This document shows, in pieces, positions 26,401 through 51,365 of a DNA stretch of 64,000 nt. Positions within the stretch are counted from its first letter, which is position 1, and every line of letters starts with the position of its first letter. The translations under genes were made by a program, and so were the position numbers. This DNA comes from Berghia stephanieae (taxonomy: Eukaryota > Mollusca > Gastropoda > Nudibranchia > Aeolidiidae), in NCBI GenBank assembly GCA_034508935.3, contig CM067446.1, positions 57,587,424 to 57,651,423 on the forward strand. The letters run 5' to 3'. The notes beneath the pieces were generated by a model. The model made no database searches. It saw only the letters and a list, made by a program, of their open reading frames with translations, and was not told the origin of the DNA.

Positions 26401-26720
26401 TTGAGTTGATTTGGTGATTGATTCTTTTTATTTCATTTGGCCTCATATTGACCCTTCTTCCCCCCTTTGTTGTTATTGTCTTATTTTCACAAGCCACGTT
26501 CTCATTATGTTTATGCATCTCATCAAAATGATCAGGTGTTGTCATTATGTTTTGTTGATATGTTGATGTGTCGTTTACTATTGGCATGTTGTTGTGAGTG
26601 TCGTTGAGTGGTATGTTGATCAGAGACCTTGGGCACCGTTGTGTGTTATGTACTTTGAGTGCTCTATTAGTCAAAAGGCTATGGAGTAAACCAGATAAAA
26701 ATCCGTCAGAAGGCAACGGG
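23440..26720 (-). mobile_element. near-full-length LINE of the Jockey/CR1 group with intact ORF2
   Basis: This is a non-LTR retrotransposon on the minus strand. The 3' UTR is about 115 bp and ends in (GAA)n running into other trinucleotide blocks. The 5' end abuts a second LINE of another clade in the opposite orientation near 26690-26720. No ORF1 is seen, so the element is either 5'-truncated upstream of ORF2 or of a single-ORF type. With no stop or frameshift in about 3.1 kb, it looks recently active. Confidence 0.85.
23555..26587 (-). CDS. LINE endonuclease-reverse transcriptase
   Basis: The open frame extends to 26716, but the first ATG is at 26587 (MPIVNDTSTYQQ), giving about 1010 residues. 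The N-terminal apurinic-like endonuclease shows INFQSLIPKLPEFWKLI, GTETWLHSEI, SGDLNLPDINWE and GISDHDILI. The central reverse transcriptase shows KACGPDKIPSRLLK, YRPISLTCICCKLLEHI, LLDFAKAFDKVPHHRLI, GVPQGSVLGPILFLVYIN and the catalytic LFADDTALY. The C-terminal region has YGSSIWDPYTKKNID and ends near the RLWNSLPAEV block common in CR1/Jockey-group proteins. The protein nicks target DNA and primes cDNA synthesis at the nick. Clade assignment within the group is uncertain. Confidence 0.88.
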   Translation of the reverse strand: MPIVNDTSTYQQNIMTTPDHFDEMHKHNENVACENKTITTKGGRRVNMRPNEIKRINHQINSNHNTLKIANRQTNIDRNGEPRNMLRTMTINFQSLIPKLPEFWKLISEIKPDIIIGTETWLHSEIKDSEIFPPETYFNVFRKDREDRYGGVLVATTTNLSVIKLDIQTKSESVIVNYIKTEQGLLTVGAMYRTPSNSTMEQMTEITRCIDSLDPKNVLWLSGDLNLPDINWEQEKIISYQYPSFINQAFINKLQDFGLSQINKNPTRGTNILDLFITNRPNLIVKCTTIPGISDHDILITESTIKANKITQKSHPITIWKKANIAEMRTDTRLFSENIINQHLESTEDVWTAINDHLNKMMTKHVPTKKSSRKFHQPWINTTVKRLSRRKQKAWSRARKSNSKKDWYNYARLKKETQKESRKAYHNHVKELVSEDSNKKLWKFIKSRRCDSVGIAPLEHDRVLYSDAKEKADILNNQFCSVFASKAHTKITTQQLQGEENDSNTMAEINVTVEGVSKLLATLDPKKACGPDKIPSRLLKILSNEFAPALTHLFKLSLETGDIPIVWKHALVQPIYKKGDRSRAQNYRPISLTCICCKLLEHIVRSSITEYLETNSIFCDEQHGFRKHHSCQTQLLSLTHDLSAAIDKGGQIDLVLLDFAKAFDKVPHHRLIQKLYDVGIRNKTLQWIATFLDNRTQQVLVDGETSTIGMVTSGVPQGSVLGPILFLVYINDLPRGIRSKVRLFADDTALYNQIKTTDDCKTLNDDLAKLQEWETINQMEFNVSKCTVLTITNKKAPITFEYQLHGQNLEHVKTAKYLGIEFAKNLKWNDHICHLASKANQTSAYITRNLKRCPITTQTLAFKTIVRPILEYGSSIWDPYTKKNIDTLENIQRKTARRITNTFDPFSSASEISQRIGLEPLEKRRKIDKLKLFNKIYYKNSCLKLPNDIKDIGTRNTRGHTARVTIPTSKTDAHMYSFSPSTARLWNSLPAEVAENGCQHAFTRLLEFTT

Positions 26721-29700
26721 AAACCACTGACGTATCATCCCAAGATCGTCATGATGTCCGTCCAAGCGAATCTAGTCAACGACGTCAATGGATGTTTTTC
26801 GAGCAACTCGATTACAGCCTCGTCCGGTAGAGATAGTCATGCAGGTGAACAGGTGACTCTCGACCGTCATCCAGCTACTGTGCACCACCAAACATTACGA
26901 ACAGCAACATGGAATGTAAGAAGTCTGTACCAGAAAGGAAAATTAGCAAATGTAGTTATGGAAATGAAGAGATTGAATATCAATGTTTTAGGATTATCAG
27001 AAGTTAGATGGAAAGGAGCAGGAGAACTTAATTATGATGACTGTAAAATTATATACTCAGGAGGAGGAGAACACCAAAGGGGAGTTGGAATTATACTAGA
27101 TAATAAAACGGCGCGAGCAGTCAAAGGATTCTGGCCCATATCAGACAGAGTAATGGCAATCAAACTACAAGCAAAACCTTTTGATTTTGATATTTTACAA
27201 ATATACGCCCAACCACCAGTCACGATGATGAAGAAGTGGAAAATTTCTATCAACAAATAGATAAAGCAATGCATCAGTTTAAGTCTTCAGACATAAAACT
27301 CATCATGGGCGATTTTAATGCCAAGGTGGGCCGAGAAAGAATAGAAGATATTGTGGGCCCACATGGTCTGGGAGACAAAAATGACAGAGGTGATCGTCTT
27401 ATTCAATGGTGCCGTCAACATGATCTGACAATCACAAATACTTGGTCAACAAACCACAATAGAAGGAAGTGGACATGGAAAAGTCCTGGAGATGGAGTGA
27501 GAAACCAAATAGATTACATACTCATCAGCAAACGTTTCCGAAACTCGGTTTTGTATGCCAAATCTATGCCGGGGGCTGACTGTAACAGCGATCATATACC
27601 TGTGCTATGCCCCATACGAGTTAAATTGAAAATCTGCAAAAGAGCAAAGGCTAAACCTAAATACCAACTAGACATTCTCCGGGAGGAACAGAAGATACAA
27701 GAAAAATTTGAACTATCAGTAAGAAACAAGTTTGAAGTGCTTGGAGAACTAACAGATATAGAAGAGAAATATGAGCAGTTTAAAGACAGTGTTGCTGCAT
27801 CATTAGAAGAAAATGTTCCAACCACACTTAAGTTGCAGAAGAAGAAATGGATTACTCCAGAGATATTAGAATTAATGAATGAGAGAAGAAAGGCCAAAAA
27901 TCAGGAAGAAAAATACAAGACTCTGAACAGGCAGATAAAAAGAAAATGCAACGAAGCTAAAGAAGACTGGATAAATGAACAATGTCACTATATAATGTCC
28001 TGCAAAGAAAAAAATGGCAAATTCTTCCATCAGAAAATCAAAGAAGTGACAAACAAAACTAAATCAGGTGCTAAAAGTGGATGCATCAAAGACAAGCGTG
28101 GAAACACCATCATGGACAAAGACTGCATTCTAAACAGATGGTCAGAATATATTGAAGAACTTTTTTTTGATAATCGAGGAGAAATGCCTATGATAAAAGA
28201 ACTGGAAGGGCCTTCTATAATGAAAGATGAAGTTAGGAACGTCATGAAAAGCATGAAAAATGGAAAAGCTGCAGGACCTGATGCCATAACAATTGAAGCC
28301 TTGACTGGCCTGGGTGAATGGGGGATTGAATTCATCACAAACCTTCTAAATCAAGTGTATGACACAGGAAAAATGCCAACTGATATGAAACGATCCATTT
28401 TTATAGCACTACCAAAAAAGCCAGGGGCAGTTGATTGTGAACAACACAGAACTATTAGCCTAATGAGCCACCTCACAAAAATTCTTTTGAAGATAATTTT
28501 ACTAAGAATAAGAAATAAAATACGACCTGAAATTGGGGAGATGCAATTTGGTTTTGTTGAGGACAAGGGTACCAGAAATGGAATATTCACATTATCAATG
28601 CTGATGGAAAGATGTATTGAAGTAAATAAAGATCTGTATATGTGTTTCATCGACTATTCAAAAGCCTTTGATAAAGTACAACACGAAAAACTATTCAAAA
28701 TTCTATCATCCTTGGACATTGATGGTAAAGATTTAAGAATATTACGGAATTTGTACTGGGAACAAGAAGCAGCAATGCGTGTTGACAACGAACTAAGCAG
28801 TTTTACACCTATTAGAAGAGGAGTTAGGCAGGGGTGTGTTTTGTCTCCAGATTTATTCAACCTCTATAGTGAAATGATATTAAGAGATATCGAACATAAG
28901 AAGGGGGTGTGTATTGGAGGAAAGAATGTAACAAATCTGAGGTATGCAGATGATACGGTTCTACTGGCAGAATCTGAACATGAACTACAAGAATTACTGG
29001 ATGTTGTAGTCAGGAGTAGTGAAAATATGGGACTGGAACTGAATATATCTAAAACAGAATGTATGACGGTATCTAAAAATAATAACCCACCAGCCTGTGT
29101 AATAACAAGCAGAGGACAAACAATACAACAAGTTGAATGTTTCAAATATTTAGGCTTCAATGTAACATCCAATGGAAAATCAGATTGTGAAATAAAGAAA
29201 AGAATAGGTATGGCGAAGAATGCATTCAACCAGCTGCATACAATTATGAAAAACAGGAATATTAGCATGAAAACAAAAATCAAAGTCCTGGATTGCTATG
29301 TACTGTCTGTGCTGCTATATGGTTGTGAGAGCTGGACCATAAACAAGACCATGGTTAAAAGACTGGAGGCAGTGGAAATGTGGTTTTACAGAAGAATGAT
29401 GAGGGTGTCATGGATGGAAAGGAAAAGAAATGAAGAAATTTTAGAAATGGCAAAAAAAAAAAAGATCACTGATAACAAAAATCATCAAACGCCAAATGGA
29501 ATTTTTAGGACACATTATCCGCCACCCTGGTTTGGAAATACTCGCCTTGACTGGAAAGATGAATGGAAAAAGAATAAGAGGAAGACAAAGAATAACGTAT
29601 TTGAAAGGGATAAGAACTTGGACAGATGAAGCTGAGAAAGGTGGCGCTGCTTTAATAGAATTGGCAAGAGATAGATCAGCTTGGCGGAAGATGACCTCCG

Positions 29701-29850
29701 ACGTCTGCTTCAGATATGGAACTACATGAGATGAGATTAGTATGAAAGGGCGGTGGTCTGTGACCTATTTGAATATTTATTTTTCTTCGTTTCCGCACAC
29801 CACCACGACTTGGTCGTAGCCGCTGGCTATTACTGCTATTATTGTTACCG
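26690..29850 (+). mobile_element. LINE of the RTE/BovB type, two frameshifts
   Basis: This is a second LINE on the plus strand, head to head with the preceding one. The endonuclease begins around 26900 with TATWNVRSLYQKGKLA, GLSEVRWKGAGE and later IMGDFNAKVG, NQIDYILISKRF and DCNSDHIPVL. RT motifs are KNGKAAGPDAITIEAL, EQHRTISLMSHLTKIL, FIDYSKAFDKVQHEKL, RRGVRQGCVLSPDLFNLY and YADDTVLLAES; then YLGFNVTSNG and LLYGCESWTINK, both typical of RTE. The reading frame shifts by one base near 27210 (IYA then DDEEVENFYQQ in another frame) and again in a 12-A run at 29452-29463, after which MEFLGHIIRHPGLE continues in a third frame to 29729. The short 3' UTR ends in degenerate trinucleotides near 29826-29855. 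Confidence 0.87.
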
Positions 29851-29855
29851 TGATA

Positions 29856-30209
29856 CCAAGACGATTCTGTGTCATTCCAATAAATGTTGTCGTAATAAGG
29901 ATAAAAATAGATATGGCACATCGTGACTAAAAATCTTAACGTAAGTGTAAACAATAAATGGCTAGTACAATACTTCAAACAATGGGATCTACACCACTAA
30001 AATGTTAATTTATCTAAAAATCCTCTTATGAATTTCCGAGAAATATATATCACAATGTAGAATAAAACTTTATTAAAACGACTGTATAAAAATATTCCAG
30101 ACTTTTGTTTTAGAAATCAATAAATATCACACAATTCGGGAGAGAAATAACAACACGGCTGCCGGTTAGGCGAACTACACGCTTTCATGTAGTAGTGTAG
30201 TAGTACACT

Positions 30210-30210
<1 letters not shown>
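29856..30210. other. short spacer, no gene seen
   Basis: AT-rich sequence between the RTE tail and the (TAG)n array. No coding or repeat-family signal is recognised. Confidence 0.4.

Positions 30211-30304
<94 letters not shown>
30211..30304. repeat. (TAG)n array
   Basis: A pure TAG array of about 94 bp lies directly at the 5' end of a SINE A copy. Confidence 0.95.
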
Positions 30305-30305
<1 letters not shown>

Positions 30306-30615
30306 TGCGGCTATGTGGTCTAGTGGTATGACACTCGCTTTCGGATCGGAAGGTCCTGAGTTCGAGCCTCGCGACCGGCGCATAGTTGACTCCTTTGAAA
30401 AGGCTCTTTACTCACATTCTCTCACCGTACTCAGGTGTAAAATGAGTACCTGGTCGTTAACAGCGTTGTCTTTGTCCGAAAAACTGTAATATCGCCTAAC
30501 AGGCGTCATGTCCCGTCCTACATGTTGCTGTTTACCAGGGACCCCTTGTAAGGCGCTTTGAGCACATTTATTGGATATTGCTCTATATAAAGCTCAATTA
30601 AAATTTTTAAAATTT
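30305..30615 (+). mobile_element. SINE A, full-length copy
   Basis: This copy has a tRNA-derived head with A box GTGGTCTAGTGGTATGACAC and B box GAGTTCGAGCCTCGC. The body reads AAAGGCTCTTTACTCACATT, CACCGTACTCAGGTGTAAAA, GAGTACCTGGTCGTTAACAG and AGGCGTCATGTCCCGTCCTA. The tail reads GGCGCTTTGAGCACATTTAT, GGATATTGCTC and TATATAAAGCTCAATT. It lies between a (TAG)n and an (AAT)n array, about 220 bp upstream of the CEP20 start codon. Confidence 0.92.
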
Positions 30616-30622
30616 AGTATGT

Positions 30623-30623
<1 letters not shown>

Positions 30624-30700
<77 letters not shown>

Positions 30701-30714
30701 TAATAATAATAATA

Positions 30715-30760
<46 letters not shown>
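30624..30760. repeat. (AAT)n array
   Basis: An AAT/TAA array of about 137 bp lies directly downstream of the SINE and 75 bp upstream of the CEP20 start codon. Confidence 0.95.
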
Positions 30761-30835
30761 TTCAAAGATGCAACAATTGTTTCGTTTCTCCATAGTTACT
30801 ATGTAGTTCTTTATTTGTATAATTTAAGCATCAAA

Positions 30836-45184
<14,349 letters not shown>

Positions 45185-45567
45185 AATATCCAAGATGTCA
45201 ACTTAAACTGCGTTTGATTACTTACCAGAGACAAATGGCTTCTCCTTGGAGGCAGCATATTTAAAATCAGACAAACTTCTACAGATGGCTTTTAGTTCCT
45301 ACCAGTATTTATGTAATTTGCACCCGTTTGTAGCTTGTCTATTTTTAATTTCGTTGTCAGGTTATTTATGATTCTGAGGTATATATCAAAATATAGCATC
45401 TTATTTATAAGCTGTAATATTGATTGAATGTATTAAGACATTACATTTTTACTGTCAGATTGTAATTATATATAACCAAAGATCAAAACAAAATACTTGT
45501 TGTTTTTTTTCAACCTGTATTATTTAAACAGGATTTAAGTAATTGATCTGCTAAAGACAATATTGCC

Positions 45568-46102
45568 CATTCTCCACAAATGTGTCATTTGATAATTAAT
45601 CAGAGTCCTCTGGGCGGGGTCTTTGATCTCCCACGTTGTATCTTCTATCCCTTTTTTCTGTTTTCCGAGTTGCTTTCTGTCTTTGTCTTGGAATGGGATT
45701 ACTAAGTTTTGTCCCAGCCCTGGCTGGAATCCTTGACTGGGAGGGAAACAGTCAAATGTATAGTTATAGTTTAGGGAGATGATATTTTTTTCCTTGTAAA
45801 TCATCTCTCTGTTATGTATTGTTAGTTATGTATTCTGTAAACTTTTGAGTGTGTTCATCTTAGTGGGATCCTGTTCTGGTGACTTGGTGAGACTTTAAGG
45901 TGATCTCAAACTAAGTACATTGATGGCATGCTCTTAGAATCTACATCTGTACCCTATTTGAACCAATATCCCTTTGTCTTACTTTTTCTTGGGTGTTTTA
46001 ATTGTAAATCTAAAATATTTTGACTATTCCATTTTTTTTTTCTTTTTACTGGCGCTACTGATATGACCAACATGTGTTGCAAGCGCTGTAAAACCCTTAA
46101 AA
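45568..46102 (+). repeat. dispersed repeat E, copy 1
   Basis: This is a direct copy of 48064-48599, both about 535 bp. Shared blocks include CTTTCTGTCTTTGTCTTGG, GGGAGGGAAACAGTCAAATG, TCCTTGTAAATCATCTCTCT, AAGTACATTGATGG and TACTGGCGCT, with the end GTAAAACCCTTAAA. Its minus-strand frames are shadows. The sharp 3' end suggests a retroposon or LINE tail; the family is unknown. Confidence 0.8.
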
Positions 46103-46410
46103 ACAAAGCAAACATAGAATCAGAGTCCTGATTGGAGAACTTGTGTCTCATATGCAAAGGACTAGTCTCAATCTTGGGTACAAGCGATATTTGTTCTGAC
46201 CCCCTCCCCCCCCCCCCCACCCCCCACCCTTCTATAATGGATCTGACTGGAAGTATTTTGCATTTGACTAGCGTCCAATCCAAAGGCTGAGAAGCAGTTG
46301 CTATTGTCGATTTAATGCTACTGACACTTGAATAAACCTGGACTCCATGGATGCCATGACCCCTTAACTACTTAATAATTAGTAAAAATCCAATTATAGG
46401 CCTTGAATAT

Positions 46411-46670
46411 TTTAACACTGATATCTTCTAAACGCTTTATAAGGAGTCCTGAACCAACAGCAACACTTAACATGTAGGACGAGATATGACGCCTGTTACT
46501 GTTAGACTACTAATTGCCAGGTACTCATTTTACACCTGAGTACGATGAGAGAATGTGAGCAAAGAGCCTTTTTGAAGGTCTCAACTATGCACTGCTCAGA
46601 GTGGCACTCGAACCCAGGACCTTCCGATCCGAAGGTTAGTGTCATACCCCTAGATCACATAGCCACTCTA
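46411..46670 (-). mobile_element. SINE A copy
   Basis: Minus strand: GTGATCTAGGGGTATGACAC (A box), TTCGGATCGGAAGGTCCTGG, GTTCGAGTGCC (B box), TTGCTCACATTCTCTCATCG, GTACTCAGGTGTAAAATGAG, CGTCATATCTCGTCCTACAT. The 3' tail is partly lost. Confidence 0.85.
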
Positions 46671-46904
46671 TGTACAATTGGATTAGATGGGCTGATAGAG
46701 TGAAGTCAGGTATAAGGGTAATGCCTCGCTCTGTCAATTGAGCTACAACTGACTAAACGTTAGTTTATTTTATCTTTTTTTTAAAAATCAGAGTGAATGT
46801 TTGGTTTCTGGGAACCATGACTATCAATTTTCATGTTCTAGGAAAATGATAAGTATTTTACCTAGAATTTACCAACAGTGTTGTACACATTAGGGTCACC
46901 ATAA

Positions 46905-47056
46905 CAGTCGAACCTCGGTGTAACAGTGATGATGGGACCAACTTAAAATCCCTGTCATATTCGAGTCCTTTTATAGCCAAAGTTTAAGGGAAATATCCCA
47001 AATGGCCTAAATCTCTATTTCAAATGATGTAGCCTATACAGGCACACACACACACA

Positions 47057-47108
<52 letters not shown>

Positions 47109-47355
47109 CAGTCATGAACTAAGTCTAGCCTAGCTCTCTGTCGCCTTTAGATGTAGGCTTAGCTGAGCATAAGTAGGCTAATGCAATGGAGATACTAAGT
47201 GAATTCCACACCCCTGTTATAACCGATTAGGCTCTTAAAAATCCTTCTATAGCCGGTAAATTTTACTAATAGCAAAGAGGTAGAGAAAACAAACGGGGAT
47301 TTGAAAGACTCCTCTTATAACCGGGGGTTGGACCTGTTATACTGGGGTTCAACTG
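46905..47355. mobile_element. TIR element, pogo/Tigger-like MITE
   Basis: The ends are CAGTCGAACCTCGGTGTAAC and, inverted from the right, CAGTTGAACCCCAGTATAAC. TA follows the right end (47356-47357), and TA stands one base before the left end. Length is about 451 bp with internal (CA)n and (GA)n (47041-47108) and no transposase. The terminal motif is like that of Tigger/pogo elements. Confidence 0.7.
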
Positions 47356-48063
47356 TATGAAGAATTGAGCAAAATATAAAGCGATTCTAGTAAACTAGAA
47401 AGATTATATAGCTTCCAAGGTTGCAAAAGTCGCCTGGATGTTGCATGTCATAATATATTGTGTAGTGCAATGCACTGGATATTATCATGTGTAATTATAG
47501 TGCTGCTCCAGTCTAAAATCAAATTCTCAGATTTAAAATGGTACAGTTGAAACTGTTTGAACTTAAAATTTTAATAATAAAAAAAGATAGTTAATATCAT
47601 TTTGATGTACCTTAATCCTACCATCACGTTTATTTGATTTTTGATTTTTTTGTTTTTGTTTTCTTTTGGGAATTGTTTTTTTTTTAGGGTGGTAAGTGGG
47701 GGGGGGGGGGGGGGGGGTTGTTGTTTTTTTGTTTTTTCTTTTTTGTTTCTTTTTTATTTTTTTTATTTTTTCCCTATTCAATTTGTTATTAACTTAGTAG
47801 TTTTACAATGTAGTAAACAAAAATATATCTACTCTTTGACTTTTCCAATTGAAATTGACAAGAGTTCATTGAAATAATATTTTGAAAGATCCTTGTATAA
47901 TATTGACAAGAAATTTAACCCTTAATAAATATAACTCAAGAAATTCAAAATTAAAATATATATGCTTTAGTGTTCGCATTCATTAAAACGGAAGTAGGAA
48001 ATATTCTATGAAAATATGTATCCTGCAGCACAAGGCAATACCAACATGTGCAAAGTAGTAGCT
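47356..48063. other. spacer with poly-G run, no gene seen
   Basis: T-rich sequence with a G run of about 20 at 47698-47717. Frames here are low complexity. Confidence 0.5.
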
Positions 48064-48599
48064 CCCATTCTTTAGTACCACAATTGGTACAAAGAAATCT
48101 GGGTGGGGTTCCCTACCTCCACAGTGGGCAGGGAGGTACATACAGTGTCTTCTATCCCCTTATATCTGTTTTCCAACATGCTTTCTGTCTTTGTCTTGGT
48201 ATGAGATTGCTTGGTTTTGTCCCGACCCTGACCGGAGTCCTTGGCTGGGAGGGAAACAGTCAAATGCATATTTTTTTCCTTGTAAATCATCTCTCTGTTA
48301 CGTATTATTATATTTGTTATTTTTAATGTAAAATGAAATGGAAGCATTTGAGTGTATTCCTCTTTGTCGGATCTTGTGCTTGTGTCTGGGTGAGACTTAT
48401 AGGTGATATCAGACTAAGTACATTGATGGTTTGCTCTTGGAATCTACGTCTGATCCCTATGTGTTCCTGATTCCTCTTTGTCTTACTTTCTCTTGGGTGC
48501 TTTAATTGTAATTCTAGAACTTTCTACTATCTCATTTTCTTCCTATTTACTGGCGCTGATATAACCTAAATGGGTTGCAAGCGCCGTAAAACCCTTAAA
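48064..48599 (+). repeat. dispersed repeat E, copy 2
   Basis: This is the second copy of the repeat at 45568, in the same orientation, ending in CGCCGTAAAACCCTTAAA. Confidence 0.8.
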
Positions 48600-48880
48600 T
48601 TATATTTAATCAATTAATTATTTGATTGCAAAGAAATGATTGGGTAAAGTAATGTATCTGTTGAGAAAAGAATGCTTCTGAATGGACATCATGACTGGGG
48701 GGTGTCAGCCAGGAACGCCCCTTTTCCGGCTAAAGACGGAGAACCCACTTTTTGAAATTTCCGGCTGGCCTTGTTCGGTATTGATGAGTTGATTTTTTAA
48801 AGAGATGAAAACATCCGCTGTTTAAAGGCAACTGTTAAGGGGATACCAGATGGATAGGTATCCTTTTCTATGATTAAAAG

Positions 48881-49345
48881 GTGATACCATTTGATGAATG
48901 GAAGCTTTGCACAAAATACTTTCATATATATACATGCTCTTTACGAGAAAAATTACAAGGCTTTTTTGACGTTAGCAAAGGGCATCCGTGGTCTGCCTTC
49001 ACGGGAAGATCACCCAAAATTATCAATCACATAAGAAGGAAAACAAGCATTGTGACTTACTCTGAATCATCTAAACAAATTAAACTTATTATGATCGAAC
49101 TGAGAGTGCCATATAAAAGCAGAATTGATGGTTCTCACATCAATCAGACTTGAGGTTTACACATACTTGCCCAAAGTACTTACTCGAAATGTTTATAAAG
49201 TCGTTGCTGTTGATGTCGGAGCACGAGGAAGCTCTTTTACTTTTACCAGCTAAATATCTCCGGCAAGTGATGATGGAAAAAAAATCAGAACCCTTATTAA
49301 AACCACAGAGAGCAGCTGTCATAGGATATGGATGAAAGGGAATGA
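48881..49345 (+). mobile_element. retroelement-derived fragment, endonuclease-like region
   Basis: Translation gives SLREKLQGFFDVSKG, then IELRVPYKSRIDGSHI and, in a second reading, VYKVVAVDVGARGS. This order (a strand ending in ELTVP, then a VEVGARGF-like strand) is that of a conserved nuclease-like region found in many uncharacterised animal proteins linked to reverse transcriptases. The copy is broken and short, and the parent family could not be settled from the window. Confidence 0.45.
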
Positions 49346-49461
49346 TGACAAATGTGTTGAACAACACAAGGAATATGCGATGTTATAATATCACTGACTC
49401 TTATTGCATATCACAGACGATAGGGAAATAAAACCCAAAAAAAACCCCCAAAAAAACTTGG

Positions 49462-49490
49462 GAATTTTATAGCGTAATATCCACTAAACA
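49462..49490 (-). mobile_element. SINE A, 3' terminal scrap
   Basis: Only TTTAGTGGATATTACGCTAT with a few bases after it remains of the SINE A tail, directly against the (TG)n start of repeat C. Confidence 0.55.
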
Positions 49491-49542
<52 letters not shown>

Positions 49543-49985
49543 GGGGGAGGGGGGTACTTTATCACAACATTCATTTATCATTGTAACCAACCATTCGCAA
49601 ATAATGGCGAGTGGCAGTGAAATTAGAAAAAATGGCGAAGTGATAAGAATAAGCAAAGAGGTGTCGGTTTTGCGAAACAGCGATAGAATGTGTGTGAGTG
49701 GCTGTTTTGTATGCGTATGTATCATGCTGTATACATATACCTGCAGTGTAGCTAGACACACACATACGTAACTCTAAATGGCACAGTAAATCATCAGTGA
49801 TTTGATGTAAATTACCGGTCACATTAAAAATCCCTATAATTAATCTATTTTTACGTCGATTGGGTGAAATTAGTTCGTGGAAGGAATGGAATGATAACAA
49901 AAAATTAAAAGGGGGAAAATCGGGACATTCGAATGAGTTTGAGGAAAACGTGTGTTCGAGGAAATCGTGCTGTAGTGTATTTGTA
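49491..49985 (+). repeat. dispersed repeat C, copy 3
   Basis: The order is (TG)n (49493-49540), then CACAACATTCATTTATC, AATGGCGAAGTGATAAGAAT, ACCTGCAGTGTAGCTAGACA, GGCACAGTAAATCATCAGTG and CGGGACATTCGAATGAGTTT. It has the same structure as copies 1 and 2. Confidence 0.8.
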
Positions 49986-50681
49986 TTTATCTTACTCAAA
50001 TTCGTGTATTATACCTGGACTTCTCTTTAATTTCCAATGGTGTATGAATTATTTCAATGTGACCAACAGTAATAAAGTCATGGGCTGTTTATCACTGGCT
50101 AGTTTAAATTGAGGCTTAGTGTAATTCAAATATCTTCGTCACCGTCCTCTCGTGTTCAATGTTCGTGTTTTGTGATACAGCGAGGGTTCACAGCGCATAA
50201 CCTTGTGAGGAATTTAGGCATTAAGGTTTACATCGGAAACGCGTACCCGTGTAAAGAAAATAAGCTTTAAATCGTCCCAAATATCGGATAACCTTTCAGA
50301 GATGTACTGCTAGCACGTCTGACAAGTAATCAGGTGGTATGAGGTTCGATCCCCGGTGGAGGAATGCTAATGGGAGGGGGGGGGGGGGGGGGGGTTCTCC
50401 GCTTTGTCAAGCATTTGTTTCATACTCAATTTATGTTTTATCAACTTCAGTATTAACAAGGTTATGTCCCTTGTATATGAATGTCAAAAGTGGCCCCTTG
50501 CATTCAACAGAATCCGGGTAAAAACGAAAATTGAGCTCCAATCCCGTCAACTTTGTTGTAACCGAGGTGCACTGAAGTATGTTATTGAAACGATGACAAA
50601 GAGCTGAAGGACGTCAACTCATTCTATTGGACATAAATCAATGCTCACTCTCTTTATATGGTCGTTGCCTTGTGTTTTGGC
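49986..50681. other. spacer, no gene seen
   Basis: A tRNA-like scrap (GGTTCGATCCCCGG at about 50342) and a G run at 50375-50394 are the only notable items. Confidence 0.4.
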
Positions 50682-51365
50682 CAAGGAATTTACCCAATGG
50701 AAACCGCACGGTGCTCTTATTGGCTAACCAACCAGCGGCCTCGATGAGAAAAATATCCGCCATTTTGATGTTGGCTGGGAATCGCGTTACTATAGTAAAC
50801 AAGCGCTGATCGGCCGTTCATGAAAACAAGTTGCTGCTCGCTCGTTTAACTCAAAATTATTCAAAACGATCTCTCTAAAATGATATAAATGTGGCTTCTT
50901 AAGGTTTTCTTCACGGTCAAAACCACACAACATTCTATTAATGATTACGTCCGAGGCAAAAAGGAATATTGACAGGTCGACCGAGAGTTGAACTCGTGAG
51001 ACGACAAACATCAATGCGAAGTGTAGCGAGAGTCAAGCTATTGTTTGTCTTGTCCTATTCTATATAGAGAAAAGGATAAATAGTATAGCCTCGTGTGTGA
51101 GTGGTTGCGTGTCATAGTCTTGTTTTTAAATTGTTTCTGTTGTTTATGTGTGTAGTGATGACTCTCTCACACTCAATTTCAATGCCGAAAGAGGAATTCC
51201 CGCACACAAGAAAGGGGAATTGGGGTGGTATTTGGCATACATATTGTATAGTATCTAGTTCTAAATAGATAACTGATTAGAATTATATTATGATATATAA
51301 ACACAATGCCAAATACAATTCCGAAGTTTCCTTATTTCAAATGAAGTAAAGCTCCAAAACCTAAT
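50682..51365 (+). mobile_element. flank-core-flank element F, copy 2, left flank
   Basis: This is a close copy of 15832-16565, beginning CAAGGAATTTACCCAATGG and ending in CTCCAAAACCTAATGGTAGT, where the trinucleotide core starts. Confidence 0.85.

Noticed and set aside
30305-30380. Possible tRNA gene
   Set aside because: Same reasoning: at least four near-full copies with a common 310-bp body show a SINE family.
45535-48347. Two similar minus-strand frames starting MIYKEKN
   Set aside because: Both lie antisense in repeat E and diverge by frameshift after the shared part; the conservation is that of the repeat, not of a protein.
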